DNA of 64,000 nt from Trachythela sp. YZ-2020 (Eukaryota; Cnidaria; Anthozoa; Malacalcyonacea; Clavulariidae): positions 1,369,001 to 1,433,000 of the forward strand of contig JADLSH010000076.1 in the NCBI GenBank assembly GCA_016169945.1. The letters are read 5' to 3'. Shown in pieces: positions 11,414-22,428 of the stretch. Each line of letters opens with the position of its first letter. Within the stretch, counting starts at the first letter, position 1. The notes below the pieces were generated by a model that saw only the letters and a program-made list of their open reading frames with translations, did no database searches and was not told where the DNA came from. Position numbers and translations under genes: made by a program.

Positions 11414-11964
11414 CATCGGTACTGTACAATACATGCATATTAAGCTGTGTGCTAGCTGCAACAAGCAAAGTATGAATCACTTGGAATTTTATACTGATAG
11501 CACATATTAAGGTTAATATTTCTCTGCAATAGAAATTATATGAAATGATTCTAATTTATAATTCACTTTTTTATGCAGTACATCCTGTATATGTATATTA
11601 CAGTACTGTAAATGCAAATTTTCCAGTTTATGAAAAACAATAACCATGCAATTAATTAAGAGCTTTGGTTTGAAGTTTAACATTAACATGTGCATCAATG
11701 TTCAATAGTAGATTGAAACAAATAAATTATTACAATAGAAATGGAAATTACTAAATAGAAATGTACAGTGAATGTATCATATGACTGAGAAAATACCTGA
11801 ACACTTAAAACTTTCTCGACTGTTGGACAGCATTTATTTGATAGTATGACATAATATTGTACTAATTCGAGTGACATGGAACAATTAAGTCATAGTTGAT
11901 CTTTGATATAAATTGCAATTTTGTAATAACTATTTAATGTTATAAACTTATTTAACTTTAATAG
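11414..11964. other. 3' non-coding part of the P element
   Basis: AT-rich, no gene seen. It precedes the two short inverted-repeat insertions at 11973 and 12340. Confidence 0.5.
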
Positions 11965-11972
11965 GGGTGGAC

Positions 11973-12316
11973 CACTGATCTAATTGTAGACTGGATAGAG
12001 CTTCTATAGGTATCAAAAGTGAAGCCGGATGTTACCCATTTGGTCCCCGGAAGAAGGAAGTAAAATTTCAAAAACGAATATGGTAAACAATTTTGAGGAT
12101 CAAAATTGGAATAATAAATGAGAATTAAACAATTGTGAGATTAAAATGTGAATAATAATGACATTACTCATTTAGTATTCCAATTTTGATCATCAAAATT
12201 GTTTACCATATTCGTTTTTGAAATTTTAGTTCCTTCTTCCAGGGACCAAAGGGGTAACATCCGGCTTCACTTTTGATACCTATAGAAGCTCTATCCAGTC
12301 TACTATTAAATCAGTG
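11973..12316. mobile_element. 344-bp hAT-like MITE with 8-bp target duplication
   Basis: Long inverted arms (about 11973-12115 and 12176-12316, starting CACTGATCTAATTGTAGACT) surround a short loop. The 8-mer GGGTGGAC is perfectly duplicated at 11965-11972 and 12317-12324. An 8-bp duplication plus a CACTG end fits a hAT (or P) non-autonomous element; hAT is the likelier guess. It is inserted in the 3' part of the P transposon and has no coding capacity. Confidence 0.9.
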
Positions 12317-12339
12317 GGGTGGACCATCAGAAATCAAGG

Positions 12340-13054
12340 CAGTGTGACCAGATTTGGTAATTTTAATTACTTTTGGTAATTTTTGGGACTTTTTTAGTAA
12401 TTAAATATTTTTAGTAATATTTTAGGAAATTTAGTAATCTGTTGGTAATTAGATAATTTTCTCAAATTTTACGAATTGTTTTGTATGAACACTGTCACAT
12501 TTTGAGAGAAAATAGTGTCCTCGTCAGACGTCAATGCTATTTAGGCACAGGCGGGAGGCAGTTTGGGCAGCTAAGGCGGCTCAGCCCGCTGGTGCCTGTC
12601 GCAATTCATGAGGCCTGCGCCTGGACAGGGCAAACAACGTTTTTGTAACAAGCATCACACATGCGAAATGTGAAACTTGGCAAACAGAAATTCTCAACTG
12701 TTTCCGCAACAATGCTTTCTAGTTTGCCCAAAGCAGGAGCGGTTTGGGTATCGGGGGGGAAGGGCAAAGGTCTCTCGCAAAATTATGGCCATCTGAAGGT
12801 GACAGCCCTTTGCCTTCCCCCAGCTCCACAGCCTCCGCCGCCCCAAAGCCTGAAATCTTGGATTAATAAATTATAGGAGCAATATGAATGATATTTATAC
12901 TCATTATACTCGCTAAGCATTATGGTAGTTTAATGCAAAACTAATTTATGAGCTGTTTTGGGAAGTGTGCAACTTTTAGTAATTTTTTTTCTGGACTTAG
13001 TAATTTTTGGCAGGCATTTTTAGTAATTGGTCCTGAAAAAATCTGGTCACACTG
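12340..13054. mobile_element. 715-bp hAT-like non-autonomous element
   Basis: The ends are inverted: CAGTGTGACCAGATTT at 12340 and AAATCTGGTCACACTG ending at 13054, and both ends are followed inward by GGTAATTTTTAGTAA-type repeats. ATCAAGG precedes the left end (12333-12339) and recurs at 13063-13069, separated from the right end by eight extra bases ATTTGATT. The interior (about 12545-12850) is GC-richer than its surroundings and has one short open frame I do not consider a gene. Confidence 0.75.
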
Positions 13055-13782
13055 ATTTGATTATCAAGGGAGGGGGGGGATTAAAGATATGATCAAGAAA
13101 AAATAATTTGTGCAAGCAAAACAAAGAAATAAAATTCATGCCCAAAAATGTTTCACACACCCTCTCCCTAGATTTCTAATGATCCACAATCCACCCTTAA
13201 TAATTTATAGTACTGTATAATAAAATATACAAAGACTACTTCCGCATATTGACATATTCTAATTTCTAAACCTTGTGTAGTTTGTGTTGTTGACTTAATA
13301 TTGTTTTGGGCCCGTTTCCTGGAGCGATCTAACTTAAATATTTGCTTACCTATTTGATACTAGGTCTGCCACCTTTAAATATAAACTCTCCAAAAGATTT
13401 ATTTCCTTTCGTGTGACTCTATTCAGTATTCACGTGCGTCGGCCGTCGTGTGAGGCTGTTGCGTTCAATGTCACAGCTTACAATCGATTTGAATAATATT
13501 GATTGGCGTAAATGTACAGCTGCTTTTTTATATGTCAAAACAATCAAAATCTTACCTTGATTATTCAAGACTTCAGCGCTAAAAACAACACGTGTAGTAC
13601 TTCGTATCCTTGGAAATTTTCATCAATATAATTAATTAATTATAAATACAAAGTTTTTTATAAAAATAACTTTCCATACAAATAAACTGGGCTTCTGTGA
13701 CGTACATGATGACGTTTGATGATGGCGTTGGCATTCGTGGACATTTTAATTCGTTTTTGTTTTGGCTTCACTTTTTTATCCC

Positions 13783-13818
13783 CAGTTATCGTTCCAGGTT
13801 AACAAATTGAGTTCACTG
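13783..13818 (-). repeat. Right terminal inverted repeat of the P element
   Basis: Perfect 36-bp complement of the left end. It is followed by GCAATTTC (13819-13826), the right half of the target duplication, and then TTGCCGATCT, the orphaned right arm of the palindrome into which the element inserted. Confidence 0.93.
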
Positions 13819-14145
13819 GCAATTTCTTGCCGATCTGAAATTTCGGGAGTTTCAAGGACTGTTATATTATATTAATATTCATGATATATTAATATTCATG
13901 ATATGTATTTCTGATAGAGATAGAATGGATTATATTTCTCGTAAACAATTAAAATGATGCAAATAGTATTTTCCGGCCGAGATTGAATACTGTATTACTG
14001 TATTTATTAGTAGATTCTCATTCATTAACATTGTAGCATGGATAGTTAAAAATATCTTTTATTATTGGTGATTGTAGTGCGAATATATAGTTCATGGACA
14101 TGGGAATTCTCAAATTTTTCATTATCTTCCTTTTAGATATAGTTA

Positions 14146-15984
14146 ATGGAACAACCCACAAAGAAACAAAAACGGTTAACAAAGTATTCAGCTGAGTATC
14201 ACAAAGAGTATCCATTCATTAAAGCATGCTCTTCCTCTACAAAAGATCATTTATACAAGTTTTATTGCTCTTCATGTAACGTCAATATTTCATGTGCACA
14301 CGGTGGAATTACTCATGTTAGGGATCATATCGCTACAAACAACCACAAAATTGCTCATAGAAATTGCCAAAGTAAGTTTAGAAGCATACATATTGCCGGT
14401 GACTGTGATTTTCAATTCCTTATAGTTATAACCTTGTCATATTTCTGATTATAAAATATTACAGGGCAACTATTCTGTTATTTAATAATATGATCATAAT
14501 AATAATTTGGAGGGATATTTTTGCTTTACCAATTCAAAATGTATTTGTATTTGATTAAGGTTGGTTTTATTTTTCTATCCAGGAGACCTACGAGTTGATC
14601 AACTGTTTCAAAAAAAGAAAAGTGATACAGATGTTGACCCAACAATTGCAGCTGAGACCAAAATGGTTATGTTACTCATCCAACATAACACATTTTTTAA
14701 TATCTCAGACCATTTGTGTCCGCTAATCAGAAATGAATTTAAGGGAAGCGAAGTTGCTCAATCGTTCAGCTGCAGCAGAACAAAAACTGCAGCCATTGTT
14801 AACTGCCTGGGAGAGAATTTCTTCAGCGAACTGAAATCTGATATGCAAAGTATGCCATACAGCCTTATGTTAGATGCTAGTAATGACAATGGCATTCAGA
14901 AAATGTTTCCCATCACGGTCCGAATTTTCGACGAAACTTTCAGTAGGATTATGACAAAGTTTCTGGACATGAATTTATTAGAGGGAAGAGATGCCTCTAC
15001 AGCTGATGTGATGTTCGAAAGTGTTGACAGTTTGCTAACTAAAAACGACATTCGGTGGGATTACTGCATGGCAATCGGTCTAGATAACACCAACGTTAAT
15101 ATTGGCGAACATAATTCCATCAAGACACACGCTAAAGAGAAAAACGAGTACATCGTTATCGCTGGTTGTCCCTGCCACATCCTCCATAATGCATCTGCTA
15201 AAGCTGCAATGGCTTTTTCGGAAGTTACTAGCTTTGACGTTGAAGAACATTGCGTAGATGTTTTCTATTGGTTTGACAAATCTAGCAAGAGGAAAAGCGT
15301 TCTGAAAGAGTACTATCAATTCTGCGATACCGAGTATGAAGAGGTTATAAAGTTCATTTCAACACGTTGGTTGTGTTTAGAACTTTGCATTAATCGCGAG
15401 CTAAAGAAGTACGAAGGTCTGAAGTCGTACTTTCTCTCTGAAGATTTTCCAGACGCACAATTTAAACGACTTCGCCGTAGCTACGACAATCCAATGATCG
15501 AAGTTTATCTCCTTTTTTACCAAGCTTCGCTCCCTTGTTTCACCAATTTCAACAAGTATCTCCAGAGAGAAGATCCAGTTGTTTATCAACTGCACGATAA
15601 ACAGCAACATTTTATGCAAAAACTGGCATCCAAATTCGTCAAACCAGACATCATCCAAGAACTGCGATCGGGAAACCAATCACTTGCAGATCTAGACATT
15701 CGTCTTGAAAACCAGAAAGATGACATGAGTTTGGGAATCGGTCCACTCACTCGCAACACGCTTAAACATCTGTTAGATGAAGGGATATTGACCAACCCAA
15801 CGTTGATCAGTTTTTTGATGCGGTACAAGCCTTTTTCGTAAAAGCCTACAAGAACTGTGTCCAGTGGCTTCCACTTGATAATATATTTATGAAGCATTGC
15901 ATCTTTGTTGATTTTAAAAGACGTGCTGAAGTTTCCTTTGCTCTCAAAAGAACTTCTGAAGAAATGCAAATCAGCAACGCGTGA
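14146..15984 (+). pseudogene. hAT-superfamily transposase with BED-type finger, truncated
   Basis: Exon 1 (14146-14371) encodes a basic start MEQPTKKQKRLTKY and a BED-like finger (CSSC, then HVRDHIATNNH). A GTAAGT donor joins to exon 2 at 14583 (CCAG acceptor), restoring NCQRDLRVDQLFQKKK. Exon 2 carries hAT landmarks: SLMLDASNDNG (first Asp), the GCPCHILHNAS CxxH motif, and FISTRWLCLELC (RW motif). Near 15797 a one-base shift moves the reading to VDQFFDAVQAFFVKAYKNC, ending at 15982-15984 in QISNA. The C-terminal hAT dimerisation region is missing. It would cut its own element ends in the nucleus. The minus-strand frames across it are shadows. Confidence 0.8.
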
Positions 15985-17105
15985 ATTCAATGAGAGGCAC
16001 AGATCAAACAACGAATAGATTTCAGAAACATAAAAAACTTGCCGCAGTGCTAACAGATCAATCTCTTATGCTGCCTGGCCTACTGTCAGCGCAATTAAAA
16101 AATTGGGACTGACCCAATGCAAATTCGGGATGATTTTCTTCAAATTGCGATAGGACAGGAGACATGTTGGACTAACATTACAATATATCTAAGTGTAGTT
16201 TGATGGCTTCAGTTCATGAAAAAGGCTCAGTTTTGTCTGGACTTTGTTAGTTTTTCTCATCTATAAGGATGGTTTGAAATTAAATTGTCTGGACTTACTA
16301 ACAAAGAGTCATTCACCTCCCTGCGTAGATGAAATACGTTAATTTTTTGTGTTACAATACATTTTAGACTTTGATATTTGATAACCATAAGTTGTTAATC
16401 ACAATGAAAACCAACTTGGTTTACAATACATTTTTAAATATAAGTTTTCAATGAAATCCAATTTGATTTGGCTTATTTGAGGAGAGGGGGGGGGGGGGGG
16501 CAATACGTTGTGTCATCAATCGCTGCTGTATTAAAATGTCCCGGTTTTATAATTCACAAGGTTGGAATGTCTGTGAACTAATGGTCTAATGTGCATGCCT
16601 AGAATATAATTATAAATGTTAAGGGACCAAATGTTATGATAATATTAAGCTAAGACATGGAAACTGACCCTTCAGAGTTTAGACCTTTAATCAACTGAAC
16701 AGTATGGTTGTAGACAACATGTTTTGAAAAGATCTGATCAAAAGCAATCTTTCAAAGACCATCTAGTGACACAAACAACAGGACGTCCAGGATGATTTGT
16801 GAAAGGCCAAATGAAAGATAACTTTGTCAATTGGCAGCTAAGGGCTACAGCAGCCACTTTAGAGAAACAGCATCAGTCCTTTGCCTTTCTATCTCACAAC
16901 AATTTAACCTAGTTTAAGCTATTGAATTTCAAACACATACTCAACTAAGTCAAATTTCGTTTGTTTACTTGCAGAATATGATATTAAATTGCCAAATATC
17001 AAATATGGCCTCGCACGACATTTACAGACAGAAAATTACTATATTCACTTACCAAGAATGATGTTTTGGCCGTTTAATACATTCTTCTTGCATTTAAACG
17101 TATTC
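15985..17105. other. Probable 3' remainder of the hAT element and spacer
   Basis: No gene. It includes a G homopolymer near 16486-16500, the TGTCCCGGTTT word at about 16537 and GTTGGAATG at 16561, the candidate right end of the hAT element. The rest (16580-17105) is unassigned AT-rich sequence. Confidence 0.45.
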
Positions 17106-17118
17106 TTTAATCCATATA

Positions 17119-17335
17119 CCCGCACACCCGATAACCTATATATACAGAACTTACGGTTACAGCTCAGCTCACTGGCCTCTGTAGCTCAGTTGGTTAGAGC
17201 TCTGCACCGGAATCGCAGGGCCGTGGGTTCAATTCCGGCCAGAGGACGTAGTGTTGCATTTTTCGCAACCATTCCTGGTTAGGTCTTACATTGTGTATAT
17301 ATGTACTCACTTGGATTATCCACCAAACCCAGTAT
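17119..17335 (+). mobile_element. SINE-like repeat with tRNA-like core (copy 1)
   Basis: A cloverleaf-like segment at 17176-17246 has good Pol III boxes (TAGCTCAGTTGGTTAGAGC and GGTTCAATTCC) and pairing CCTCTG/CAGAGG ends. The anticodon loop lacks the invariant T33, so it is not a functional tRNA gene. The flanks also match the copy at 60691-60897, from CCCGCACACCC upstream to CACTTGGATTATCCACCAAA downstream, so the repeated unit is about 215 bp with the tRNA-like part in the middle. Open frames through it (VAQLVRALHRNRRAVGSIP) are translations of the repeat. Confidence 0.8.
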
Positions 17336-18276
17336 AAATAAAAAAGGTTGAAGAACTTATTAACTAACTATTTATGCTCTTTCCAAATCCGTAAAGATCC
17401 CACAAGTGATATAGGCACTTTAACACTCCTTGTTCCCCAATCCTTTTGTGGTCTTGTGTAGCTCCACAAATTTCTTCCTCTGTGCTGCTTTGCCTGGCGA
17501 TACCGCTTGTTTCTACATCTTCCCCAAGATCGGCAGGTCTTTTTACTTTCTTATAAGTGGCTTACCAATAACAAATCGCTTTCCACATTTTATATGTCAC
17601 ATTGTCCACTGACTGGTTGGTGTTACAGTGCATGCATTCAACCAACCCTTTTACCAAGCATTCAGTGGACAATACGATGTCAATTGACCGTTTGTGGAGT
17701 GCATACATATTTTAAGAAAATATACAATACCTTTGAGAGTATGCTTTTACCTGCGCTCATGGAGTACATTATACACTGCTTTTTCTGCTCCTTGGTCAAT
17801 GCGATATTTCCTTGCCGTTTCCCTTTTTGGCATCCAAGGGACCACTTCCTGTTCTTCATCGTGGTTCTTTTTTGCTTTCTTGCATTTTATTGTGGAATAC
17901 ATTGCTTCCATATTTTTCAGAGCATGTTTGAGTTTGGCATCAATGTGGGCTTTAGCTTCTTCTAGCTGATTCAGATGTCCCTTGTAAAATTTATTGGCTT
18001 TTTGTGCTCTGTTTTAAAAAAGGAATTAAAGGAATTTCATAATTTGTAATATTCATAGCCTGTCTATGATAGCACTTAACATTCCAAACTTTTTGCAATT
18101 GTTACCAATCATACTTTAAACATTTTGGAGCCTCAGGAATTAAATAATTCACAGATGGGGCAGGCCATATTTTAGCATTGGAGGCACAGGGAAGATATTA
18201 AAATGGGGATGACAGTTCATGTGCAAATATTTCACACCCCTTGTTGTCATAAATTTTCTTTTTGGCCCAGAAAATC

Positions 18277-19168
18277 TTAGGCAAATATAAAGGCTGGGCA
18301 CGCCACTGCCAAGGTTGAACAGGTGCACATTTTGGTAGGGTTGTCGTCATGATAAATATAATTTGGCACCACTAAACTTCTCAATTGACACTTATCCTCT
18401 TTTACTGATACCACAACGATAGATTTTTTGCACTCTTGCACCATAGACTTTGCGAACTCTTGAATGTCATGTAGACCATCCAAAAACGTGCACAAAATTT
18501 CATAGGGTTGAAGGGAGATATTCGTTAATTCCTGCTTGATTGTGGGCTGTGCAGTTGGAAGCCTGAGTTCAAGTTCTTCCAGCTGTCCATATACACTCGT
18601 TGTTTTGTAGTATGGACTCAACAAGTTTATAACCGGTGGTTTACTAGTAGCTAGTAGCATTTTTATTTGCTTCCATCGTTCTTTCCGGCACCACAACTCA
18701 CATGGTGCAAGGTTTTAACAAACTTCATCCTTTCCACTGCCATATGCAAGATAAATGAGTTTGAAAAGGTGTGCATAGGGTTTTGTGGGTGTTCATACCA
18801 AAGATTCTTGAACTGTATTTTCAGGGTGTTCGTTTGTATGACAACATTTCCCATTCCATCTCTGGTTTGAACAAAGTTACGAAATGCCTTGGGAATGGCT
18901 ATCACATACGACTGACTGGATGTTCTGTAACTGGCACCTACATTTCCTGCTTTTGTATAATATAGGGGGTCACATTGCACTGCTGAATGGCCTTTCTGGT
19001 CATTTCCTATTCTGTGTTCGAGGTGCGACTAATATCACTTATACCTGTCTTTCTAAATTATTAATTACTTATTGATATTTTTCGAGGGATACTTCCTTGA
19101 GAAAAGTAAGAAATTGTAAATCCTGAACTTGGACGTCGTCTTCAGTGCTTTCCGCCATATTGTCCATA
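18277..19168 (-). pseudogene. Unknown gene fragment, copy 1
   Basis: On the minus strand, an ATG near 19160 opens MAESTEDDVQVQDLQ (FLTFLKEVSLEKYQ). It is followed, after a frame change, by QCDPLYYTKAGNVGASYRTS (18980 downward) and NPMHTFSNSFILHMAVER, then a one-base shift near 18690 to MLLATSKPPVINLLSPYYK and QPYEILCTFLDGLHDIQEFA, ending at 18277. No domain recognised. Together they suggest a soluble protein of at least 240 residues with one intron or deletion near 18990-19070. The second copy (20630-21520) is essentially identical, frameshift included, so the damage predates the duplication. Confidence 0.45.
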
Positions 19169-19517
19169 TGCCGCGCAATATAGGGTAAAGTACTTCATCT
19201 TGTATACCCAGTCTACAAGAATCACCGCTGACCAGTTAAAAATCTTCTTGGAAAGTGCCACTGGAAAAGCCAAGAGCACAGAATACTGATAGTTTTAATA
19301 TACTTCCTCTCTTGGGGATGAAGGGAAAGGGGCACATGACTGCCAAAACTATTGCTGCATTTGGCATTTGCAATACAACTGCTATACACTCAGTCGTCAC
19401 ATTGTGCTTGCAAGAAATGTTTTTTCAGACTAGACCTCTTGCAGGATATTTTTCTCACACAATTTCTCCTTGCATGAATTTTTTCTTGGGAATTGTCACC
19501 CCCTCCAGGTTTTTCTA

Positions 19518-20077
19518 ATGATCCGCCCCTTAGATAAAATAATTTGCCAATCTACAGTATCAAACGCTTTCTTAAGATCTAGAAACAATACACCATTTAT
19601 TAAACCTTTGTTAATGTTCATCAACCACTTGTCGGCTGTTTGTAATAAAGAAGTTTCTGTGGAGTGACACTGACGAAATCCCGATTGCTGCTTTGAAATA
19701 TTGTTGTTTTCAATTAAAAATTCACTTAGTTGGTCATAAATAAGTTTTCAAGATTTTTGCAAAAACTTGTAGAACCGAAATAGGTCTAATTTCCACAGCG
19801 ATTTTTTAGGCCTTCTTTGTAAATGGGAGTTCTTTTAGCCATTTTTAGGTCGTCAGGAAATATACCAGTAACTAGGACTAAGTTGAAAATATATAATGAT
19901 TCACATATAGTATATCCTGCTGCTTTTAGAAGATTGTTAGTTATTTTGTCCAGGCCTGATGCCTTAGATGTTTCTAAACTGTGTAACACCTTGACCAGTT
20001 CACTTTCAGTAAACTCACTATTACTAGGAGAAATGTTATTTGGTGGTATGTCTTCGCAACGTTTTGGTCCAATCCTG
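19518..20077 (-). pseudogene. Non-LTR reverse transcriptase fragment, copy 1
   Basis: Reading down from 20077 the minus strand gives EDIPPNNISPSNSEFTESEL, KASGLDKITNNLLKAAG, GIFPDDLKMAKRTPIYK, then in shifted frame RPISVLQVFAKI, the QQSGF-QCHSTETSLLQ motif and NGVLFLDLKKAFDTVD near 19550. These are RT motifs 0-A of jockey/CR1-type LINEs; the catalytic YADD part is absent. Its upstream end is cut by the duplication junction at 20077. In copy 1 the frame 19786-20190 fuses the fragment to duplicated flank (MDAKKGNGKGN), so that chimera is not a real protein. Confidence 0.75.
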
Positions 20078-22428
20078 TATACCTTTGAGAGTATGCTTTT
20101 ACCTGCGCTCATGGAGTACATTATACACTGCTTTTTCTGCTCCTTGGTCAATGCGATATTTCCCTTGCCGTTTCCCTTTTTGGCATCCAAGGGACCACTT
20201 CCTGTTCTTCATCGTGGTTCTTTTTTGCTTTCTTGCATTTTATTGTGGAATACATTGCTTCCATATTTTTCAGAGCATGTTTGAGTTTGGCATCAATGTG
20301 GGCTTTAGCTTCTTCTAGCTGATTCAGATGTCCCTTGTAAAATTTATTGGCTTTTTGTGCTCTGTTTTAAAAAAGGAATTAAAGGAATTTCATAATTTGT
20401 AATATTCATAGCCTGTCTATGATAGCACTTAACATTCCAAACTTTTTGCAATTGTTACCAATCATACTTTAAACATTTTGGAGCCTCAGGAATTAAATAA
20501 TTCACAGATGGGGCAGGCCATATTTTAGCATTGGAGGCACAGGGAAGATATTAAAATGGGGATGACAGTTCATGTGCAAATATTTCACACCCCTTGTTGT
20601 CATAAATTTTCTTTTTGGCCCAGAAAATCTTAGGCAAATATAAAGGCTGGGCACGCCACTGCCAAGGTTGAACAGGTGCACATTTTGGTAGGGTTGTCGT
20701 CATGATAAATATAATTTGGCACCACTAAACTTCTCAATTGACACTTATCCTCTTTTACTGATACCACAACGATAGATTTTTTGCACTCTTGTACCATAGA
20801 CTTTGCGAACTCTTGAATGTCATGTAGACCATCCAAAAACGTGCACAAAATTTCATAGGGTTGAAGGGAGATATTCGTTAATTCCTGCTTGATTGTGGGC
20901 TGTGCAGTTGGAAGCCTGAGTTCAAGTTCTTCCAGCTGTCCATATACACTCGTTGTTTTGTAGTATGGACTCAACAAGTTTATAACCGGTGGTTTACTAG
21001 TAGCTAGTAGCATTTTTATTTGCTTCCATCGTTCTTTCCGGCACCACAACTCACATGGTGCAAGGTTTTAACAAACTTCATCCTTTCCACTGCCATATGC
21101 AAGATAAATGAGTTTGAAAAGGTGTGCATAGGGTTTTGTGGGTGTTCATACCAAAGATTCTTGAACTGTATTTTCAGGGTGTTCGTTTGTATGACAACAT
21201 TTCCCATTCCATCTCTGGTTTGAACAAAGTTACGAAATGCCTTGGGAATGGCTATCACATACGACTGACTGGATGTTCTGTAACTGGCACCTACATTTCC
21301 TGCTTTTGTATAATATAGGGGGTCACATTGCACTGCTGAATGGCCTTTCTGGTCATTTCTATTCTGTGTTCGAGGTGCGACTAATATCACTTATACCTGT
21401 CTTTCTAAATTATTAATTACTTATTGATATTTTTCGAGGGATACTTCCTTGAGAAAAGTAAGAAATTGTAAATCCTGAACTTGGACGTCGTCTTCAGTGC
21501 TTTCCGCCATATTGTCCATATGCCGCGCAATATAGGGTAAAGTACTTCATCTTGTATACCCAGTCTACAAGAATCACCGCTGACCAGTTAAAAATCTTCT
21601 TGGAAAGTGCCACTGGAAAAGCCAAGAGCACAGAATACTGATAGTTTTAATATACTTCCTCTCTTGGGGATGAAGGGAAAGGGGCACATGACTGCCAAAA
21701 CTATTGCTGCATTTGGCATTTGCAATACAACTGCTATACACTCAGTCGTCACATTGTGCTTGCAAGAAATGTTTTTTCAGACTAGACCTCTTGCAGGATA
21801 TTTTTCTCACACAATTTCTCCTTGCATGAATTTTTTCTTGGGAATTGTCACCCCCTCCAGGTTTTTCTAATGATCCGCCCCTTAGATAAAATAATTTGCC
21901 AATCTACAGTATCAAACGCTTTCTTAAGATCTAGAAACAATACACCATTTATTAAACCTTTGTTAATGTTCATCAACCACTTGTCGGCTGTTTGTAATAA
22001 AGAAGTTTCTGTGGAGTGACACTGACAGAAATCGATTGCTGCTTTGAAATATTGTTGTTTTCAATTAAAAATTCACTTAGTTGGTCATAAATAAGTTTTC
22101 AAGATTTTTGCAAAAACTTGTAGAACCGAAATAGGTCTAATTTCCACAGCGATTTTTTAGGCCTTCTTTGTAAATGGGAGTTCTTTTAGCCATTTTTAGG
22201 TCGTCAGGAAATATACCAGTAACTAGGACTAAGTTGAAAATATATAATGATTCACATATAGTATATCCTGCTGCTTTTAGAAGATTGTTAGTTATTTTGT
22301 CCAGGCCTGATGCCTTAGATGTTTCTAAACTGTGTAACACCTTGACCAGTTCACTTTCAGTAAACTCACTATTACTAGGAGAAATGTTATTTGGTGGTAT
22401 GTCTTCGCAACGTTTTGGTCCAATCTCG
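20078..22428. repeat. Tandem duplication, unit 2
   Basis: The second head-to-tail copy of the 2.35-kb unit. At its right edge the LINE sequence continues without a break (TCGCAAAAGAATCTG), which shows that this copy preserves the original right flank and that the junction at 20077/20078 is the new one. Confidence 0.92.
20630..21520 (-). pseudogene. Unknown gene fragment, copy 2
   Basis: Same content as 18277-19168: the QCDPLYYTKAGNVGASYRTS segment (21390-21016), with the frame open further upstream (MILVAPRTQNRNDQ) because one base differs, then the shifted MLLATSKPPVINLL segment (21049-20630). The shared frameshift means neither copy is likely to be translated in full. No homologue recognised. 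Confidence 0.45.

Larger units (their letters stand above)
6806..13818 (+). mobile_element. P-superfamily (THAP/P) DNA transposon, 7,013 bp
   Basis: The element is bounded by perfect 36-bp inverted repeats (6806-6841 and 13783-13818, starting CAGTGAACTCAATTTG). The flanking 8-mers GGAATTTC (6798-6805) and GCAATTTC (13819-13826) match at 7 of 8 positions. P elements make 8-bp target duplications, and the internal gene encodes a split THAP zinc finger and a THAP9/P-type transposase, so family and structure agree. The subterminal regions also match: AAAAAAGTGAAGCC inside both ends, and an AACGCCATC block. Its transposase is broken, so it is not autonomous now. Two short inverted-repeat elements (11973-12316 and 12340-13054) are inserted in its 3' non-coding part. 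Confidence 0.9.
5867..16569 (+). mobile_element. Candidate hAT element interrupted by a P-type transposon
   Basis: The hAT-like transposase gene at 14146-15984 and the palindromic AGGTCGG motifs at 6324-6407 lie on either side of the P-type transposon and are probably parts of one older element, because the P element splits a third copy of the same palindrome. Candidate ends are the short inverted words CATTCCAAC at 5867-5875 and GTTGGAATG at 16561-16569, both next to CCGGT/ACCGG sequence. No 8-bp target duplication is visible at these points, so the ends are tentative. The nesting itself is better supported than the exact borders. Confidence 0.35.
17726..20077. repeat. Tandem duplication, unit 1 (about 2.35 kb)
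   Basis: The unit from TACCTTTGAGAGTATGC to TTTTGGTCCAATC is repeated head to tail at 20078-22428 (offset about 2,352). I noticed only a handful of differences, such as TTTCCTTGCC/TTTCCCTTGCC, a C/T in the CACTCTTG(C/T)ACC block, and GACGAAATCCCG/GACAGAAATCG. It contains a minus-strand unknown gene fragment and part of a LINE reverse transcriptase. It is either a very recent duplication or an assembly artefact. Confidence 0.92.

Noticed and set aside
17176..17246. Functional tRNA gene
   Set aside because: Pol III boxes are good, but the anticodon loop lacks T33, pairing in two arms is imperfect, and the same segment recurs in a repeat with shared flanks at 60747 and 50203.
19786..20190. Fusion protein MDAKKGNGKGN...RT
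   Set aside because: The frame crosses the tandem duplication junction at 20077, so the fusion is a by-product of the rearrangement.
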